From: Brevibacillus porteri | Lineage (GTDB): Bacteria > Bacillota > Bacilli > Brevibacillales > Brevibacillaceae | Assembly (NCBI RefSeq): GCF_003013475.1 | Contig: NZ_PXZO01000002.1 | Location: 248,001-312,000 of the forward strand | Direction of reading: 5' to 3' | Length of the DNA stretch: 64,000 bases | In this document: positions 53,981 to 63,326 of the stretch, one piece after another | Position numbering within the stretch: position 1 is the stretch's first letter | How the letters are laid out: each line of letters starts with the position of its first letter | Notes under the pieces: model-generated | Told to the model about the DNA's origin: nothing | The model's database searches: none | What the model saw: only the letters and a program-made list of their open reading frames with translations | Translations under genes and position numbers: made by a program

Positions 53981-55366
53981 TTACGGTCTTGTAAAGGTCG
54001 ATCGTTTTACAAAGCGTCCAGCCCCGGCTTGACCGACGAATTGCTGATCGCGAATGACAAATGACCCGCGCGAAAGCACCGAGATGATATCGCCATTCAC
54101 CACTATTCCTTCAAATGGATTGTAGTCGACATTCATATGGTGAGTTTCAACGGAGATCGTGCGCTTCACCATTGGATCAAACAATACGATATCCGCGTCC
54201 GAGCCTACTGCGATCGTTCCTTTTTGCGGGAACATCCCGAACAGTTTGGCTACTTTTGTAGAGGTCATATTGACGAACTGATTAAGGCTGATCTTGTCCT
54301 TTGCTACCCCTTCCGAGAAGAGGAGACGCATCCGGTCCTCAATGATTGGTCCACCATTCGGGATTTTCGTGAAATCCTCTAGCCCCAGCTCTTTTTGGCC
54401 AGAGAAATTAAAGGAACAATGATCGGAGCCAATCGTTTGCAAAATGCCATTTTTCAACGCGCTCCACAGGACGTCCTGATTCCACTTTTCCCGAAGCGGA
54501 GGGGACCAGACGTACTTCGCTCCTTCAAAGCCCGGCTTCTGTAGATCCGTAATATCGAGTACCAAATATTGCGGGCACGTCTCCCCGTACACATTCCATC
54601 CTTTTTCGCGAGCCTCTGCGATTCGGCGCACAGCTTCAGCACACGATACATGCACGACATACAGCTGGGCATCTGCCAGTGCAGTCAGTGCAATCGCACG
54701 TCCCGTCGCTTCTCCTTCTGCTTCAGGTGGGCGGGTATAAGCGTGGTACACGGGGTCTGTCTGCCCTTTTGCAAGCGCCTGCTTGATCAAATAATCCAGA
54801 ACGTCTCCATTCTCCGCATGGACCTGTACAAGGGCACCTAGTTCCTTCGCCCGAACCAACGTTTTAAATAGCGTCTCATCATCGGCCATCAGCACATTTT
54901 TGTAGGCCATGAATACTTTGAGCGAAGTAATCCCTTCATTTCGTACGACTGCTCCTAATTCCTCGAGTACTTGATCGTTCGCATCGGAAACCATCAGGTG
55001 GAAGCCGTAGTCAATGACCGCTTTGCCCCTTGCTTTTTCGTGCCAGGTCGAAATGGATGAATGCAATGGCTCCCCTTTATTCGTCAGGCAAAAATCGATG
55101 ATGCTCGTCGTCCCGCCAAATGCTGCTGCCTTCGTGCCTGTATAAAAGTTATCGGAAGTAACCGTTCCGCCAAAAGGCATATCGAGATGGGTATGTGGGT
55201 CAATCCCACCTGGGAAAACATAGTATCCGGTAGCATCGATGACCTCGGCATCTTTCCCATCTAGATTGGAGCCGATTGCGACTACCTTTTCCCCTTCGAT
55301 CAAAATGTCCGCCTGATACGTGTCTGACGCTGTCACGACTGTGCCATTTCGAATCCATTTTTTCAT
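53981..55366 (-). CDS. Dihydropyrimidinase (461 aa)
   Basis: The metal-dependent amidohydrolase shows the metal-binding GGIDPHTHLDMPFGG (residues 54-68), the carbamylated Lys region SLKVFMAYKN (near 148-157), QVHAENGD, VHVSCAEAVRR and the Asp in GSDHCSF. It opens dihydrouracil or dihydrothymine to the N-carbamoyl beta-amino acid. The position between preA and the ureidopropionase gene confirms the role over a plain D-hydantoinase. Confidence 0.93.
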   Translation of the reverse strand: MKKWIRNGTVVTASDTYQADILIEGEKVVAIGSNLDGKDAEVIDATGYYVFPGGIDPHTHLDMPFGGTVTSDNFYTGTKAAAFGGTTSIIDFCLTNKGEPLHSSISTWHEKARGKAVIDYGFHLMVSDANDQVLEELGAVVRNEGITSLKVFMAYKNVLMADDETLFKTLVRAKELGALVQVHAENGDVLDYLIKQALAKGQTDPVYHAYTRPPEAEGEATGRAIALTALADAQLYVVHVSCAEAVRRIAEAREKGWNVYGETCPQYLVLDITDLQKPGFEGAKYVWSPPLREKWNQDVLWSALKNGILQTIGSDHCSFNFSGQKELGLEDFTKIPNGGPIIEDRMRLLFSEGVAKDKISLNQFVNMTSTKVAKLFGMFPQKGTIAVGSDADIVLFDPMVKRTISVETHHMNVDYNPFEGIVVNGDIISVLSRGSFVIRDQQFVGQAGAGRFVKRSTFTRP

Positions 55367-55456
55367 CCGATGATCATCTCCCCTTCAACCCGTCACCGAG
55401 TAGACATGCCTTCCCTTGTACACGCTATGCCCCCCACGCCGAAATCATGACTTGCT

Positions 55457-56734
55457 TTACAGCTCGCAGCTGCCACCTGCAGCCAAAGCAGCCTGCCGCT
55501 GATTCCAGCTGAGAGGGGCTTTGGCGCTCGGAATCTCGACCATCTCGATCGTTCCTTCCACTGGACAAACGATGGAGCACAAATTACAGCCTACACAATC
55601 TTCTTCTCGTACGACTAAGCGCTCTTTGCCCGTCGCTGCATCAGCAACAATGTCAATGCATTGATGGGAAGTGTCCTCACAAGCGATATGACACTTGTTG
55701 CAATGAATACAGGTCTCTTCATGGATGCGCGCCACGACCTTGTAATTCAGATTCAGATGGCCCCAATCCGAGTACGTCTGTACCGCTTTGCCGACAATAT
55801 CCATCACGGACGCAATTCCACGCTGATCCAGGTAATTGTTAAGCCCATCAATCATATCTTCGACGATCCGGAATCCATGATGCATGGCAGCCGTACATAC
55901 TTGAACACCCGTTGCTCCCATCAGCAAAAATTCAACGGTATCCCGCCAATCAGATATTCCGCCAATACCTGAGATCGGGATACCAACCTTGGGATCGCGT
56001 GCACATTCTGCGACCATGTTCAGGGCGATTGGTTTGACTGCTGGTCCACAATAGCCGCCGTGCGCCCCTTTTCCATCTACATGTGGGATCGGCAGCCATT
56101 TGTCGAGATCAACCCCCATCAAGCTGTTTATGGTGTTGATCATACTAATGGCATCGGCCCCCCCCTGGCTGGCGGCCCGCGCTGTAAAGCGAATGTCCGT
56201 AATGTTTGGGGTAAGCTTGACGATGACAGGGGTTTGGGCGACTTCTTTTACCCATTCGACCTGTTGCCGGATTAAATCTGGATGCTGACCGACCGCAGAG
56301 CCCATCCCGCGTTCTGCCATTCCGTGCGGACAGCCAAAATTTAGTTCCAGACCGTCTACGCCGATTGCTTCCACCTTTTTGACAATCTCGTGCCATGCTT
56401 CCTGTTTATGTTCAACCATGAGCGACGCAATCAACGTGTGCTTCGGAAAACGGCGCTTCGTTTCATCCATTTCCTTCAAATTGACCTCAAGCGGTTTGTC
56501 CGTAATCAGTTCAATGTTGTTGAAACCAAAGACGCGCTGTCCACCGAAGTTCAGTCCTGCAAAGCGGGAGGTGACGTTGATGATCGGCTCTCCGAGTGTC
56601 TTCCAGACCGCGCCACCCCAGCCCGCTTCAAAGGCACGTTGTACTTGGTAGCCTGAATTGGTCGGCGGCGCAGAGGCCAACCAGAATGGATTCGGGGATT
56701 GGATTCCCGCCAGATTAATGCTGAGATCTGCCAT
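55457..56734 (-). CDS. preA: NAD-dependent dihydropyrimidine dehydrogenase, catalytic subunit PreA (425 aa)
   Basis: The FMN-binding barrel has NPFWLASAPPTNSG at the start and the active-site LNFGCPHGMAERGMG with the catalytic Cys. Two C-terminal 4Fe-4S clusters follow as CIHCNKCHIAC and CVGCNLCSIVCP. Together with PreT it reduces uracil and thymine to the dihydro form. The ATG has AAGGAGGAG and lies 15 bases after preT. Confidence 0.95.
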   Translation of the reverse strand: MADLSINLAGIQSPNPFWLASAPPTNSGYQVQRAFEAGWGGAVWKTLGEPIINVTSRFAGLNFGGQRVFGFNNIELITDKPLEVNLKEMDETKRRFPKHTLIASLMVEHKQEAWHEIVKKVEAIGVDGLELNFGCPHGMAERGMGSAVGQHPDLIRQQVEWVKEVAQTPVIVKLTPNITDIRFTARAASQGGADAISMINTINSLMGVDLDKWLPIPHVDGKGAHGGYCGPAVKPIALNMVAECARDPKVGIPISGIGGISDWRDTVEFLLMGATGVQVCTAAMHHGFRIVEDMIDGLNNYLDQRGIASVMDIVGKAVQTYSDWGHLNLNYKVVARIHEETCIHCNKCHIACEDTSHQCIDIVADAATGKERLVVREEDCVGCNLCSIVCPVEGTIEMVEIPSAKAPLSWNQRQAALAAGGSCEL

Positions 56735-56749
56735 GATAGAGCTCCTCCT

Positions 56750-58096
56750 TTATACCGGCTGTTTTTGATCACTGAGCGATTGATGGATGGCATGAGCCGC
56801 TCGTTTCCCATGATTGGCTGCGTCGACTACCATCGCATCTGTCTTGCCTCCACCAAAAATGACATCGCCCGCCGCATAAACTTTGACATGGGAGGTTCGA
56901 TAGGTGCCTTCCTCGACCTCGACAATCCCATTTCGGTGTTGGAGCCCAAATGATTCAATCAATGACAGGTGTCTGTTTTGTCCGATCGCTTTGACGACAT
57001 AATCGACTTCAATGACAAAATGACTGCCTGGAATTTCTACTGGACGCTTTCTTCCTTTCTCATCCCGCTCACCTAGCTCCATTCGCACTAGTTCTAATCC
57101 CTTCACTCGGCCGTTTTCCTCCAATACACGCGTTGGGACAACGAGCCAGCGGAACTCTACGCCATCCTGCTTGGCGAATTCGTACTCAAACTGATAACAG
57201 GACATCTCCTGAACTGTCCGTCGGTACAAAATCTGAACATTGTCTGCACCCAGCCGTTTCGAACAGGTGGCAGCGTCAATCGCCGTATTCCCCGCACCGA
57301 TGATGACGACTTTTTTGCCGAGCATTTCGTCTGATAGTGCCTTGGTCTTGGTGTCCTCCACCAGTGCGATCGCATCGAGGACACCTTCCAGTTCTTCTCC
57401 CGGAATATGCAACTGAGGGACATTGCCCATACCAGTTGCCAACAGGACGGAATCATACTGTTCCAATAACTCTTCTGGCGCTACATCCACACCGATTCGC
57501 GTATTGGTACGTATCTCTACCCCCAATGCCTCTACTTGCTCTACTTCCCATAGCGATATTTCCTGTGGCAGACGGAAAGAAACGATGCCGTACGTGTTCA
57601 ATCCTCCCGCCTTTTCCTTTGCTTCAAATACCGTAACCGCGTAGCCAAGACGCGCAAGCTCACGTGCTGCTGATAATCCCGCTGGGCCCCCTCCGACGAT
57701 GGCTACCCGTTTTCCATTTGCTTCGCCTTTTGAAAAAAGCGTTGCTTGATTTTGGATTGCCCAGTCTGTCGCGTGACGCTGGAGAAGACCGATCATGATG
57801 GGCTTGGAAGCTGAATTTAGTACACAGGCACCTTCACACAGCTCCTCGGTTGGACATACGCGCGCACAGCTCGCCCCGACAGGATTGGATTCCATGATAG
57901 TCCGGGCTGATCCGTACAAATTCCCGGTCGCAATTTTTTTGATGAAGGAAGGGATGTTAATCGACGTGGGACAAGCCTTAATACAGGGTGCGTCGTAGCA
58001 ATACAAGCAGCGATTTGCCTCATGGATGGCTTCCATCGGTTTTAGGGCAGGCACGACTTCTGCGAAATTTTTCGCGAGCTCATTGGGAATGCTCAT
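56750..58096 (-). CDS. preT: NAD-dependent dihydropyrimidine dehydrogenase, FAD/FeS subunit PreT (448 aa)
   Basis: The N-terminal Fe-S domain has CLYCYDAPCIKACPTSI (residues 31-47) and CARVCPTEELCEGAC (near 77-91). FAD and NAD Rossmann motifs are GGGPAGLSAARELARLG and VIIGAGNTAIDAA, and the closing GDVIFGGGKTDAMVV contacts FAD. It passes electrons from NAD(P)H to PreA. It is the first gene of the operon, with GAGGAGG ten bases before the ATG. Upstream, copies of the half-site ATTTCGT/ACGAAAT occur at 58175-58205. Confidence 0.95.
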   Translation of the reverse strand: MSIPNELAKNFAEVVPALKPMEAIHEANRCLYCYDAPCIKACPTSINIPSFIKKIATGNLYGSARTIMESNPVGASCARVCPTEELCEGACVLNSASKPIMIGLLQRHATDWAIQNQATLFSKGEANGKRVAIVGGGPAGLSAARELARLGYAVTVFEAKEKAGGLNTYGIVSFRLPQEISLWEVEQVEALGVEIRTNTRIGVDVAPEELLEQYDSVLLATGMGNVPQLHIPGEELEGVLDAIALVEDTKTKALSDEMLGKKVVIIGAGNTAIDAATCSKRLGADNVQILYRRTVQEMSCYQFEYEFAKQDGVEFRWLVVPTRVLEENGRVKGLELVRMELGERDEKGRKRPVEIPGSHFVIEVDYVVKAIGQNRHLSLIESFGLQHRNGIVEVEEGTYRTSHVKVYAAGDVIFGGGKTDAMVVDAANHGKRAAHAIHQSLSDQKQPV

Positions 58097-58222
58097 CTGT
58101 CCACAACCTCCTCACCAGATCTAAACATGCTTGCTATTAATCAATGTGCGAAATCGTTTTTTTATGATTGTTACATTTCGTATTTGCCTAGCAAGGAAAC
58201 GAAATCAATCTGCTTGGATTGA

Positions 58223-58238
58223 CATGAATGATTTCATG
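58223..58238. promoter_or_regulatory. Inverted repeat in the preT/58283 divergent region
   Basis: CATGAA-TGAT-TTCATG is an inverted repeat with six-base arms that overlaps a TTGACA (58219-58224) pointing towards the rightward gene pair. It could be an operator for a regulator of that pair. Confidence 0.4.
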
Positions 58239-58282
58239 TTCGAATAGGATAAAAACAAACAAGGAAGAAAGGGCCGTCCCGT

Positions 58283-58795
58283 ATGAAGGATTACGACCTG
58301 GAGATCAGGGTATTGAAACAAAAAATCGCGGATGCACATGCGCTTCTCAACCAATTGGAAACCGAGCGCAAAAACTACCTGACACAACTCGAAAGGCGCA
58401 AAGCGTTTCTCTCTTCACGTGAAATACTAGACATCCTGGAGACCAAAGCTGGTCGTGCTGGCAGTATGGCTACCGTCAAACGCTGGGCAGATCAAGGCTA
58501 TTTAGGGGATTGGATAGACGAACGGGAGACCTTCCCCCTTTTGGTCAGTAAACAAGGAAACAAACGATTTCTTTTTCCTCGAGAATCCGTGCTCACTTAT
58601 CTATATAAAAAAGGGTATCTTCGCCCGAGCTACGAGGTTTTGGATCGAGTCCAGCTCACAAGAGATAGCACTTGCTGCTGGGGAATCATCACCTCCGTCG
58701 AGCGAAGCGATCAGCACTTCACCTACCAAGTCCAATTGGAAATAACGGGAGAAGTATTGTTGTCGGTATCAGAAGAAGAACTGCTCATCCCGTAA
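58283..58795 (+). CDS. Uncharacterised coiled-coil/HTH-like protein (170 aa)
   Basis: Residues 1-40 form a coiled coil (KQKIADAHALLNQLETERKN). Residues 42-115 (SSREILDILETKAGRAGSMA, TVKRWADQGYL, GNKRFLFPRESVLTYL) resemble an excisionase or MerR-like winged helix that reads DNA, and the last 45 residues are beta-rich. I do not recognise a named family. The next gene follows after nine bases, so the two form a unit. Confidence 0.65.
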   Translation: MKDYDLEIRVLKQKIADAHALLNQLETERKNYLTQLERRKAFLSSREILDILETKAGRAGSMATVKRWADQGYLGDWIDERETFPLLVSKQGNKRFLFPRESVLTYLYKKGYLRPSYEVLDRVQLTRDSTCCWGIITSVERSDQHFTYQVQLEITGEVLLSVSEEELLIP

Positions 58796-58804
58796 GGAGG
58801 CACT

Positions 58805-59233
58805 ATGGAACTGGCCGTAATCACGCTGGAAAATACAGTTGCCAATCAAGAGAGATCACGACAAATCCGCGACTTGCATAAAAAAAAGGGCCAGACCCTC
58901 GCCATACGATTTAGCGAAGAACTGACCCATATTATTTTAGAAGCACCATGCTTGTATTTCCCCGACCAGGAATGGTTGAACGAAGCTGTTGTCATCGAAG
59001 GAATCGTAAAAAAATCAGCGGAGTACTACGAGCTGCACCCGCGAACCAAAGGGAAGACTGTCAACGTTCACCTTGATTCAGAATTGGTCGCTGAGCTGGA
59101 GCTCATTCGCTCTCTCGTCAGCAGCAAAACGCAGCAGGAAGTCCTTCGTGAGTTGTTCGTTCGAGGCATGCGGTCGTATCTGGCCGAAAAGGAAGCAGCC
59201 AGCACGCCCATCATCGCTAAAAAAGAACGATAG
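58805..59233 (+). CDS. Uncharacterised protein with ribbon-helix-helix-like C-terminus (142 aa)
   Basis: The C-terminal part KTVNVHLDSELVAELELIRS followed by QQEVLRELFVRGMRSYL has the strand-helix-helix spacing of ribbon-helix-helix DNA-binding proteins. The N-terminal 80 residues are unassigned. The ATG has GGAGG. Paired with the HTH-like gene in front, it may form a regulatory or partition-like pair, which is inference. Confidence 0.65.
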   Translation: MELAVITLENTVANQERSRQIRDLHKKKGQTLAIRFSEELTHIILEAPCLYFPDQEWLNEAVVIEGIVKKSAEYYELHPRTKGKTVNVHLDSELVAELELIRSLVSSKTQQEVLRELFVRGMRSYLAEKEAASTPIIAKKER

Positions 59234-59243
59234 TCCCTGCTCT

Positions 59244-60503
59244 CTACCAGGTAAACGTGATTTTGTCGCCCTTGATTTGATAGCGAACCGTGTAAGTCTG
59301 ATTCTTCTCTTTGAGGCTGACTTCAAACACAATTGCTTTTTTTGTCAGATCAGGCTTGACTGTATTGACATCCAACATTTCAAACGGCTCGTTTGCCTTT
59401 TTCTCCATTCCTACAATTTCTATCTTTTCATGGGTAGTAACATGATAAACTCCCACACCCATCATTGTCTGATACAAGATCCAGTTGTTGTCCAGCCATG
59501 TTACTTCATCGATAAAATAACCTGGAAATAGTTGGGCTTGCGGTGTGTAGTCTGGCTGATAGAAGCGAATATTCGCGGTATTGTACAAATTGTCTGAATC
59601 AATCACCGCGATTTTTTTCTTGTCTGGTGATGGGATTCCAGCTTTTTTCGCCAATTCGGTTTTTTCTTTTTCCGTTTCGATTCTCAGTTTTTCGATCAAG
59701 AACAGGGAATCTTCTTTGGAAAAGACAATGTTTTTTACGTCTTTCAAATCAGCGAGCTTGTCTTTGCTCGGAAAATTACTGTAGATGGTTAGCGTGGCAT
59801 CATCTGGCATGCCATCGTAGGCAATCCCTCTGGATGGATACTCCCACGCGTATGTACCGATTCCTCTGAGGTGGTACGAAAAATCCGGCTTACCCCATGC
59901 ACCAAAGATAGAAAAATCAGCATATTGAGCGGGTGCCCCTAATTTTTCACCATAGTCTTGCAAATTTTTAGCCATATCAACAAGTACTTTTGTATCAGCG
60001 ATTTGATCACGACGATAAATCGAAATGGCTTTTACTTTATCCTGAGCAAACGTGAAAAACAAGTGATAGCCCTGTTCCGCATAACCAATCAACTCAAGCT
60101 TTTCATCGGAAAAATGCGGCTTACCCAAGACTCGGACGATCTCGTCTTTTCTAGTAGCGGTCGTAATACCTTTTACAACTTCGCCTTTATAGGAAGGTTC
60201 AACGAGAACGGCAAACGCTTGCTTGTTTTCGTCCCACTTCATGCTGATTCCTTGTGAATAATACACATAATCATCAAATTCTTTCACGGATTTCCCCAGT
60301 AGCTTCGTAAGCGAATCTTGTTTCCACTGATGGGAAGTGAAGGTATTCACGAGCAGCCCTTTTGACAAATCTGCTGGTGCCTGCACGGATTTTCCCGTAC
60401 CGCTTTGCGGCGTGCTTGGCAATGTCGTTGATGCGCTTGCTGCGAATGCTGTCGAAGCAAACAAACAGCTGGACAACAGTAGCATTATCGCTTTCTTTTT
60501 CAC
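59244..60503 (-). CDS. Secreted protein of unknown function (419 aa)
   Basis: The GTG at 60503 has GGAGGG six bases upstream and gives a classical signal peptide (KKKAIMLLLSSCLFASTAFAAS) cleaved near AFA-AS. The mature part has mixed alpha-beta sequence with no catalytic motif I recognise; TTATRKDEIVRVLGKPHFSD suggests a small repeat-type fold used by several Bacillus exported proteins. It ends 10 bases from the convergent gene. Confidence 0.7.
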   Translation of the reverse strand: MKKKAIMLLLSSCLFASTAFAASASTTLPSTPQSGTGKSVQAPADLSKGLLVNTFTSHQWKQDSLTKLLGKSVKEFDDYVYYSQGISMKWDENKQAFAVLVEPSYKGEVVKGITTATRKDEIVRVLGKPHFSDEKLELIGYAEQGYHLFFTFAQDKVKAISIYRRDQIADTKVLVDMAKNLQDYGEKLGAPAQYADFSIFGAWGKPDFSYHLRGIGTYAWEYPSRGIAYDGMPDDATLTIYSNFPSKDKLADLKDVKNIVFSKEDSLFLIEKLRIETEKEKTELAKKAGIPSPDKKKIAVIDSDNLYNTANIRFYQPDYTPQAQLFPGYFIDEVTWLDNNWILYQTMMGVGVYHVTTHEKIEIVGMEKKANEPFEMLDVNTVKPDLTKKAIVFEVSLKEKNQTYTVRYQIKGDKITFTW

Positions 60504-60634
60504 TTCATTCCCTCCCAAACTATCAGCATGACTATACAACCATCGCCATAAAACAACGGTTATCCCTAAATTATACCAGAAATAGACAAGATCCGCTAAA
60601 TGGATTTTTCAATCCATTATCCATGTAATAGAAT

Positions 60635-60676
60635 AAAGCGTCCTTTCCCCGACTTTGTGAAGGGAAGGACGCTTTT
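60635..60676. terminator. Strong bidirectional hairpin
   Basis: AAAGCGTCCTTTCCC and GGGAAGGACGCTTTT pair with A/T-rich ends on both strands, just after the stop of the secreted protein gene at 60690. Confidence 0.8.
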
Positions 60677-60689
60677 CGATGCACGATAT

Positions 60690-61991
60690 TTACTTCGATT
60701 CGCCGTTGAGATAATGAAAGAACGGTTGATCTACCCAAAATTTGTATGTCTCTACCTTTACTTTGTCATTCAGCTTTTGGAAGCCTTCCACGACTTTTGG
60801 TGATTCTTCATTCAGGGAGAAAGACTGCACGACATAACGACCATCTTTTAACACGTTGTTCGTAATGACAGCATAATCTGCCAGCTCCGTGCGGGAATGA
60901 TAAAGCGGCTGCCACCAAGAAGCCTTAAGCAATCCGGTCATGTCCTCTTGATCCCGTTTGGCATATTTCAAGACAAGTGGCTGGAACTTCTCTTTTTCTT
61001 TTACACTGTCGAATTCCAGGCTGAGATCGTACTCCTTGGCGTACGCAATGTAGTTGCCGTTTTCAATCTGAACCACTTGATAATCGGCTGTTTGAACGGG
61101 CTCTCCCCATTCCTTCAAGTAAATGAAGGCAGATGTTTTCGGCTCAAATTGAACCTTGGCATTGACGCCTTCACTTTTTAACAAGCCGATTAATTGAATA
61201 GCGTGAGCGATATCACTATGTCCATACGTAATCGTGCGCTGTGGATCGAAGTGAGGATTGAATGCGGCATCCTTCAGATTGTAGCCAGTAATCAGGTTTT
61301 GCTTCAAGCCTTTGTCTACAAGCTCTTGCAATTCACCGGCTTTAATGATTTGCGATTCGTTCCACGCCTGTGCGAGCTTGCCAAAAATCTCTTCATCGGC
61401 GATTGTGCCCAGATAGTTTTTGGCAGAGCCATGGAACTCTGTTACTTTTGCTAGCAATTGACTCGCAAGCTCTGCGGATACTGCCCCTTCTACAGAAGCT
61501 GACTTCAAAGCATTGGCGGACACAAGCCCCGTGTCAATAGCTACAGCCAGCTCTTGTGCCGCCTGCAAGGTAAGCGTGCCGCCTTTTTTATACGAAATCC
61601 CTGCTTTTTTCAAGGCAGCCGCTACTTTTTCCTCACTATATGTATACCCGAGTTCTTTTAACTCAGCAGCTTTTGCAGCAGCACTTACCGCTTCCCATAC
61701 AACCAGCTTGGAGGCATCTTTGGATTCAGGCAAGAAAGTTTTGGCTGACAAGTCTTTTTCCGATATACTTGTAGTAGTAGATACGATCTTGAGCAACGCT
61801 TTCTCAAATTGCTCGCGAGTTACCGTCTTGTCAAAAGTCACACCGTATTGCTGCTGCAAAAAGCTGTTCCACTCTACGTGTGCTTCTACCGTTGTTTTCG
61901 TTGTTGCACCAACTGCAGTTGGAAAAACGAGCGCCGCTGAGAGTACAGCAGCTGAAGTGGAGAGTTGTAGCCATTTCGCTGATCTGTTCAT
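60690..61991 (-). CDS. Secreted protein with SLH-like segment, unknown function (433 aa)
   Basis: The ATG at 61991 has AGGAGG seven bases upstream and gives a signal peptide (about 1-30, cleaved near VGA-TT). A stretch resembling part of an S-layer homology repeat (YGVTFDKTVTREQFEKALLKI) follows, then an Ala-rich helical part (about 90-190) and a mixed C-terminal part. No enzyme motif is seen. It could be a cell-wall-associated protein. The gene stands alone between two hairpins. Confidence 0.7.
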   Translation of the reverse strand: MNRSAKWLQLSTSAAVLSAALVFPTAVGATTKTTVEAHVEWNSFLQQQYGVTFDKTVTREQFEKALLKIVSTTTSISEKDLSAKTFLPESKDASKLVVWEAVSAAAKAAELKELGYTYSEEKVAAALKKAGISYKKGGTLTLQAAQELAVAIDTGLVSANALKSASVEGAVSAELASQLLAKVTEFHGSAKNYLGTIADEEIFGKLAQAWNESQIIKAGELQELVDKGLKQNLITGYNLKDAAFNPHFDPQRTITYGHSDIAHAIQLIGLLKSEGVNAKVQFEPKTSAFIYLKEWGEPVQTADYQVVQIENGNYIAYAKEYDLSLEFDSVKEKEKFQPLVLKYAKRDQEDMTGLLKASWWQPLYHSRTELADYAVITNNVLKDGRYVVQSFSLNEESPKVVEGFQKLNDKVKVETYKFWVDQPFFHYLNGESK

Positions 61992-62106
61992 GAAGAATCC
62001 TCCTGACGTATGAAGACGAATCATATTAATATTATTCCTATGTGTTTACTAGGTATATAATCAACTACATTAACACTCCTACATTCATCCTGTCAATAAC
62101 TAGAAT

Positions 62107-62142
62107 AACCCGAAATCCTCCCACAATTGGAGGCTTCGGGTT
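62107..62142. terminator. Terminator between the LOG-family gene and the secreted protein gene
   Basis: AACCCGAA with an inner TCCTCC pairs with GGAGG and TTCGGGTT; ATTTTTT follows on the plus strand. Confidence 0.65.
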
Positions 62143-62157
62143 ATTTTTTACTCGTTC

Positions 62158-62739
62158 TTATTTTTCCAGTTCCGACCATTTGTTTACTTTCACTGGCGGT
62201 GTGTAATCTCGCATACGATCTAGCAAAATAGCGGGATCACTCTCACACAGGATCAATTCGCCCTGCATAGCGGGAATAAATCCGGCTTCAGTCGCATGCT
62301 CCACCATTTGCATCAACGGTGTATAGTAGCCATCCACGTTCAACAGTCCGATTGGTTTTTGGTGAATGCCAATTTGACCCCAGCTCACCACTTCAAAAAT
62401 TTCTTCAAAGGTACCCAATCCGCCCGGCAAAGCAATGAAGCCATCAGACAAATCGATCATTTTCGCTTTGCGCTCGTGCATCGTCAGGACCTCATGCAAT
62501 TCTGTCAGCCCTTTATGTACGATTTCTCCACGGAATAATCCGGTAGGCATGACGCCGATTGCTCTGCCTTCACCTTCCAGAACTGCATTTGCAACGCGTC
62601 CCATCAATCCCATGCTAGAACCACCATAGACCAATTCAAGATCACGAGCGACCAGTTCTTTTCCCAACTCCTGTGCGTACCGTTCAAAAAGTGGATTTAC
62701 ACCCGGATTGGAACCTGCATAAACACAAATACGTTTCAT
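62158..62739 (-). CDS. LOG family protein (YvdD-like, 193 aa)
   Basis: The Rossmann-type protein has the family signature PGGLGTFEE (near residue 104) with the upstream ELVYGGSSMGLMGRVANAVL and MHERKAKM. LOG proteins hydrolyse the N-glycosidic bond of nucleoside monophosphates to release the base; in Bacillus the physiological role is unclear. The length is normal. The ATG has GGGAGGA. Confidence 0.9.
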   Translation of the reverse strand: MKRICVYAGSNPGVNPLFERYAQELGKELVARDLELVYGGSSMGLMGRVANAVLEGEGRAIGVMPTGLFRGEIVHKGLTELHEVLTMHERKAKMIDLSDGFIALPGGLGTFEEIFEVVSWGQIGIHQKPIGLLNVDGYYTPLMQMVEHATEAGFIPAMQGELILCESDPAILLDRMRDYTPPVKVNKWSELEK

Positions 62740-62834
62740 GTCATCCTCCCAAAACTTGTTGAAGTAGAATGGCTTTTCCAGAATTTCTTTGCGTGTAATA
62801 TAATTATACTAAAATCAGGAAGGGACAGATACAT

Positions 62835-63164
62835 ATGAATATAACTGAGTTTCAAAAATGGGTCGGAGATTTTTATCAAGAACGTGGTTGGACTGGGTAT
62901 GGTCCGTTTATTCGTGTGGGATTTTTGATGGAAGAAGCTGGCGAGTTGGCAAGAGCTGTACGCGCCATTGAAATTGGCCGAGATCGTCCTGATGAAGGGG
63001 AAAAACCCGCAGACGAAGCTCGGCAGGAGCTGGTGGAAGAGCTGGGCGATGTACTCGGGAATTTAATCTTGCTGGCAAACCAATACGAGGTTCCTTTTGA
63101 AGAGATATTGGAAGCACATCGAGCAAAGCTGCAAAAGCGCTATCAAAAATCGGAGACTGAGTAA
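62835..63164 (+). CDS. MazG-like nucleotide pyrophosphohydrolase (109 aa)
   Basis: Single MazG-type domain with the metal-binding EEAGE (residues 33-37) and ELVEELGDVLGNLIL (near 64-78). Members hydrolyse non-canonical or toxic nucleoside triphosphates to monophosphates. It is a single gene read divergently from the LOG-family gene. Confidence 0.87.
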   Translation: MNITEFQKWVGDFYQERGWTGYGPFIRVGFLMEEAGELARAVRAIEIGRDRPDEGEKPADEARQELVEELGDVLGNLILLANQYEVPFEEILEAHRAKLQKRYQKSETE

Positions 63165-63258
63165 GAACATGCAGGAGGATTATGACCGAGATGGAATCAG
63201 CTACTTGATAGCTATGGAGCATCTTGTTTTCATTTCCAGCTTCATCGTTGAATGAATA

Positions 63259-63300
63259 CAGCGGCAGCCTAGGTTTTTCGCATCTCCTAGTCTGCCGCTG
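63259..63300. terminator. Convergent terminator hairpin
   Basis: CAGCGGCAG and CTGCCGCTG pair with an inner CCTAGG/CCTAG segment, between the MazG-like gene and the convergent aminotransferase gene. Confidence 0.75.
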
Positions 63301-63326
63301 CTTTCGTCTTTTCGTCCAAGCTACTC

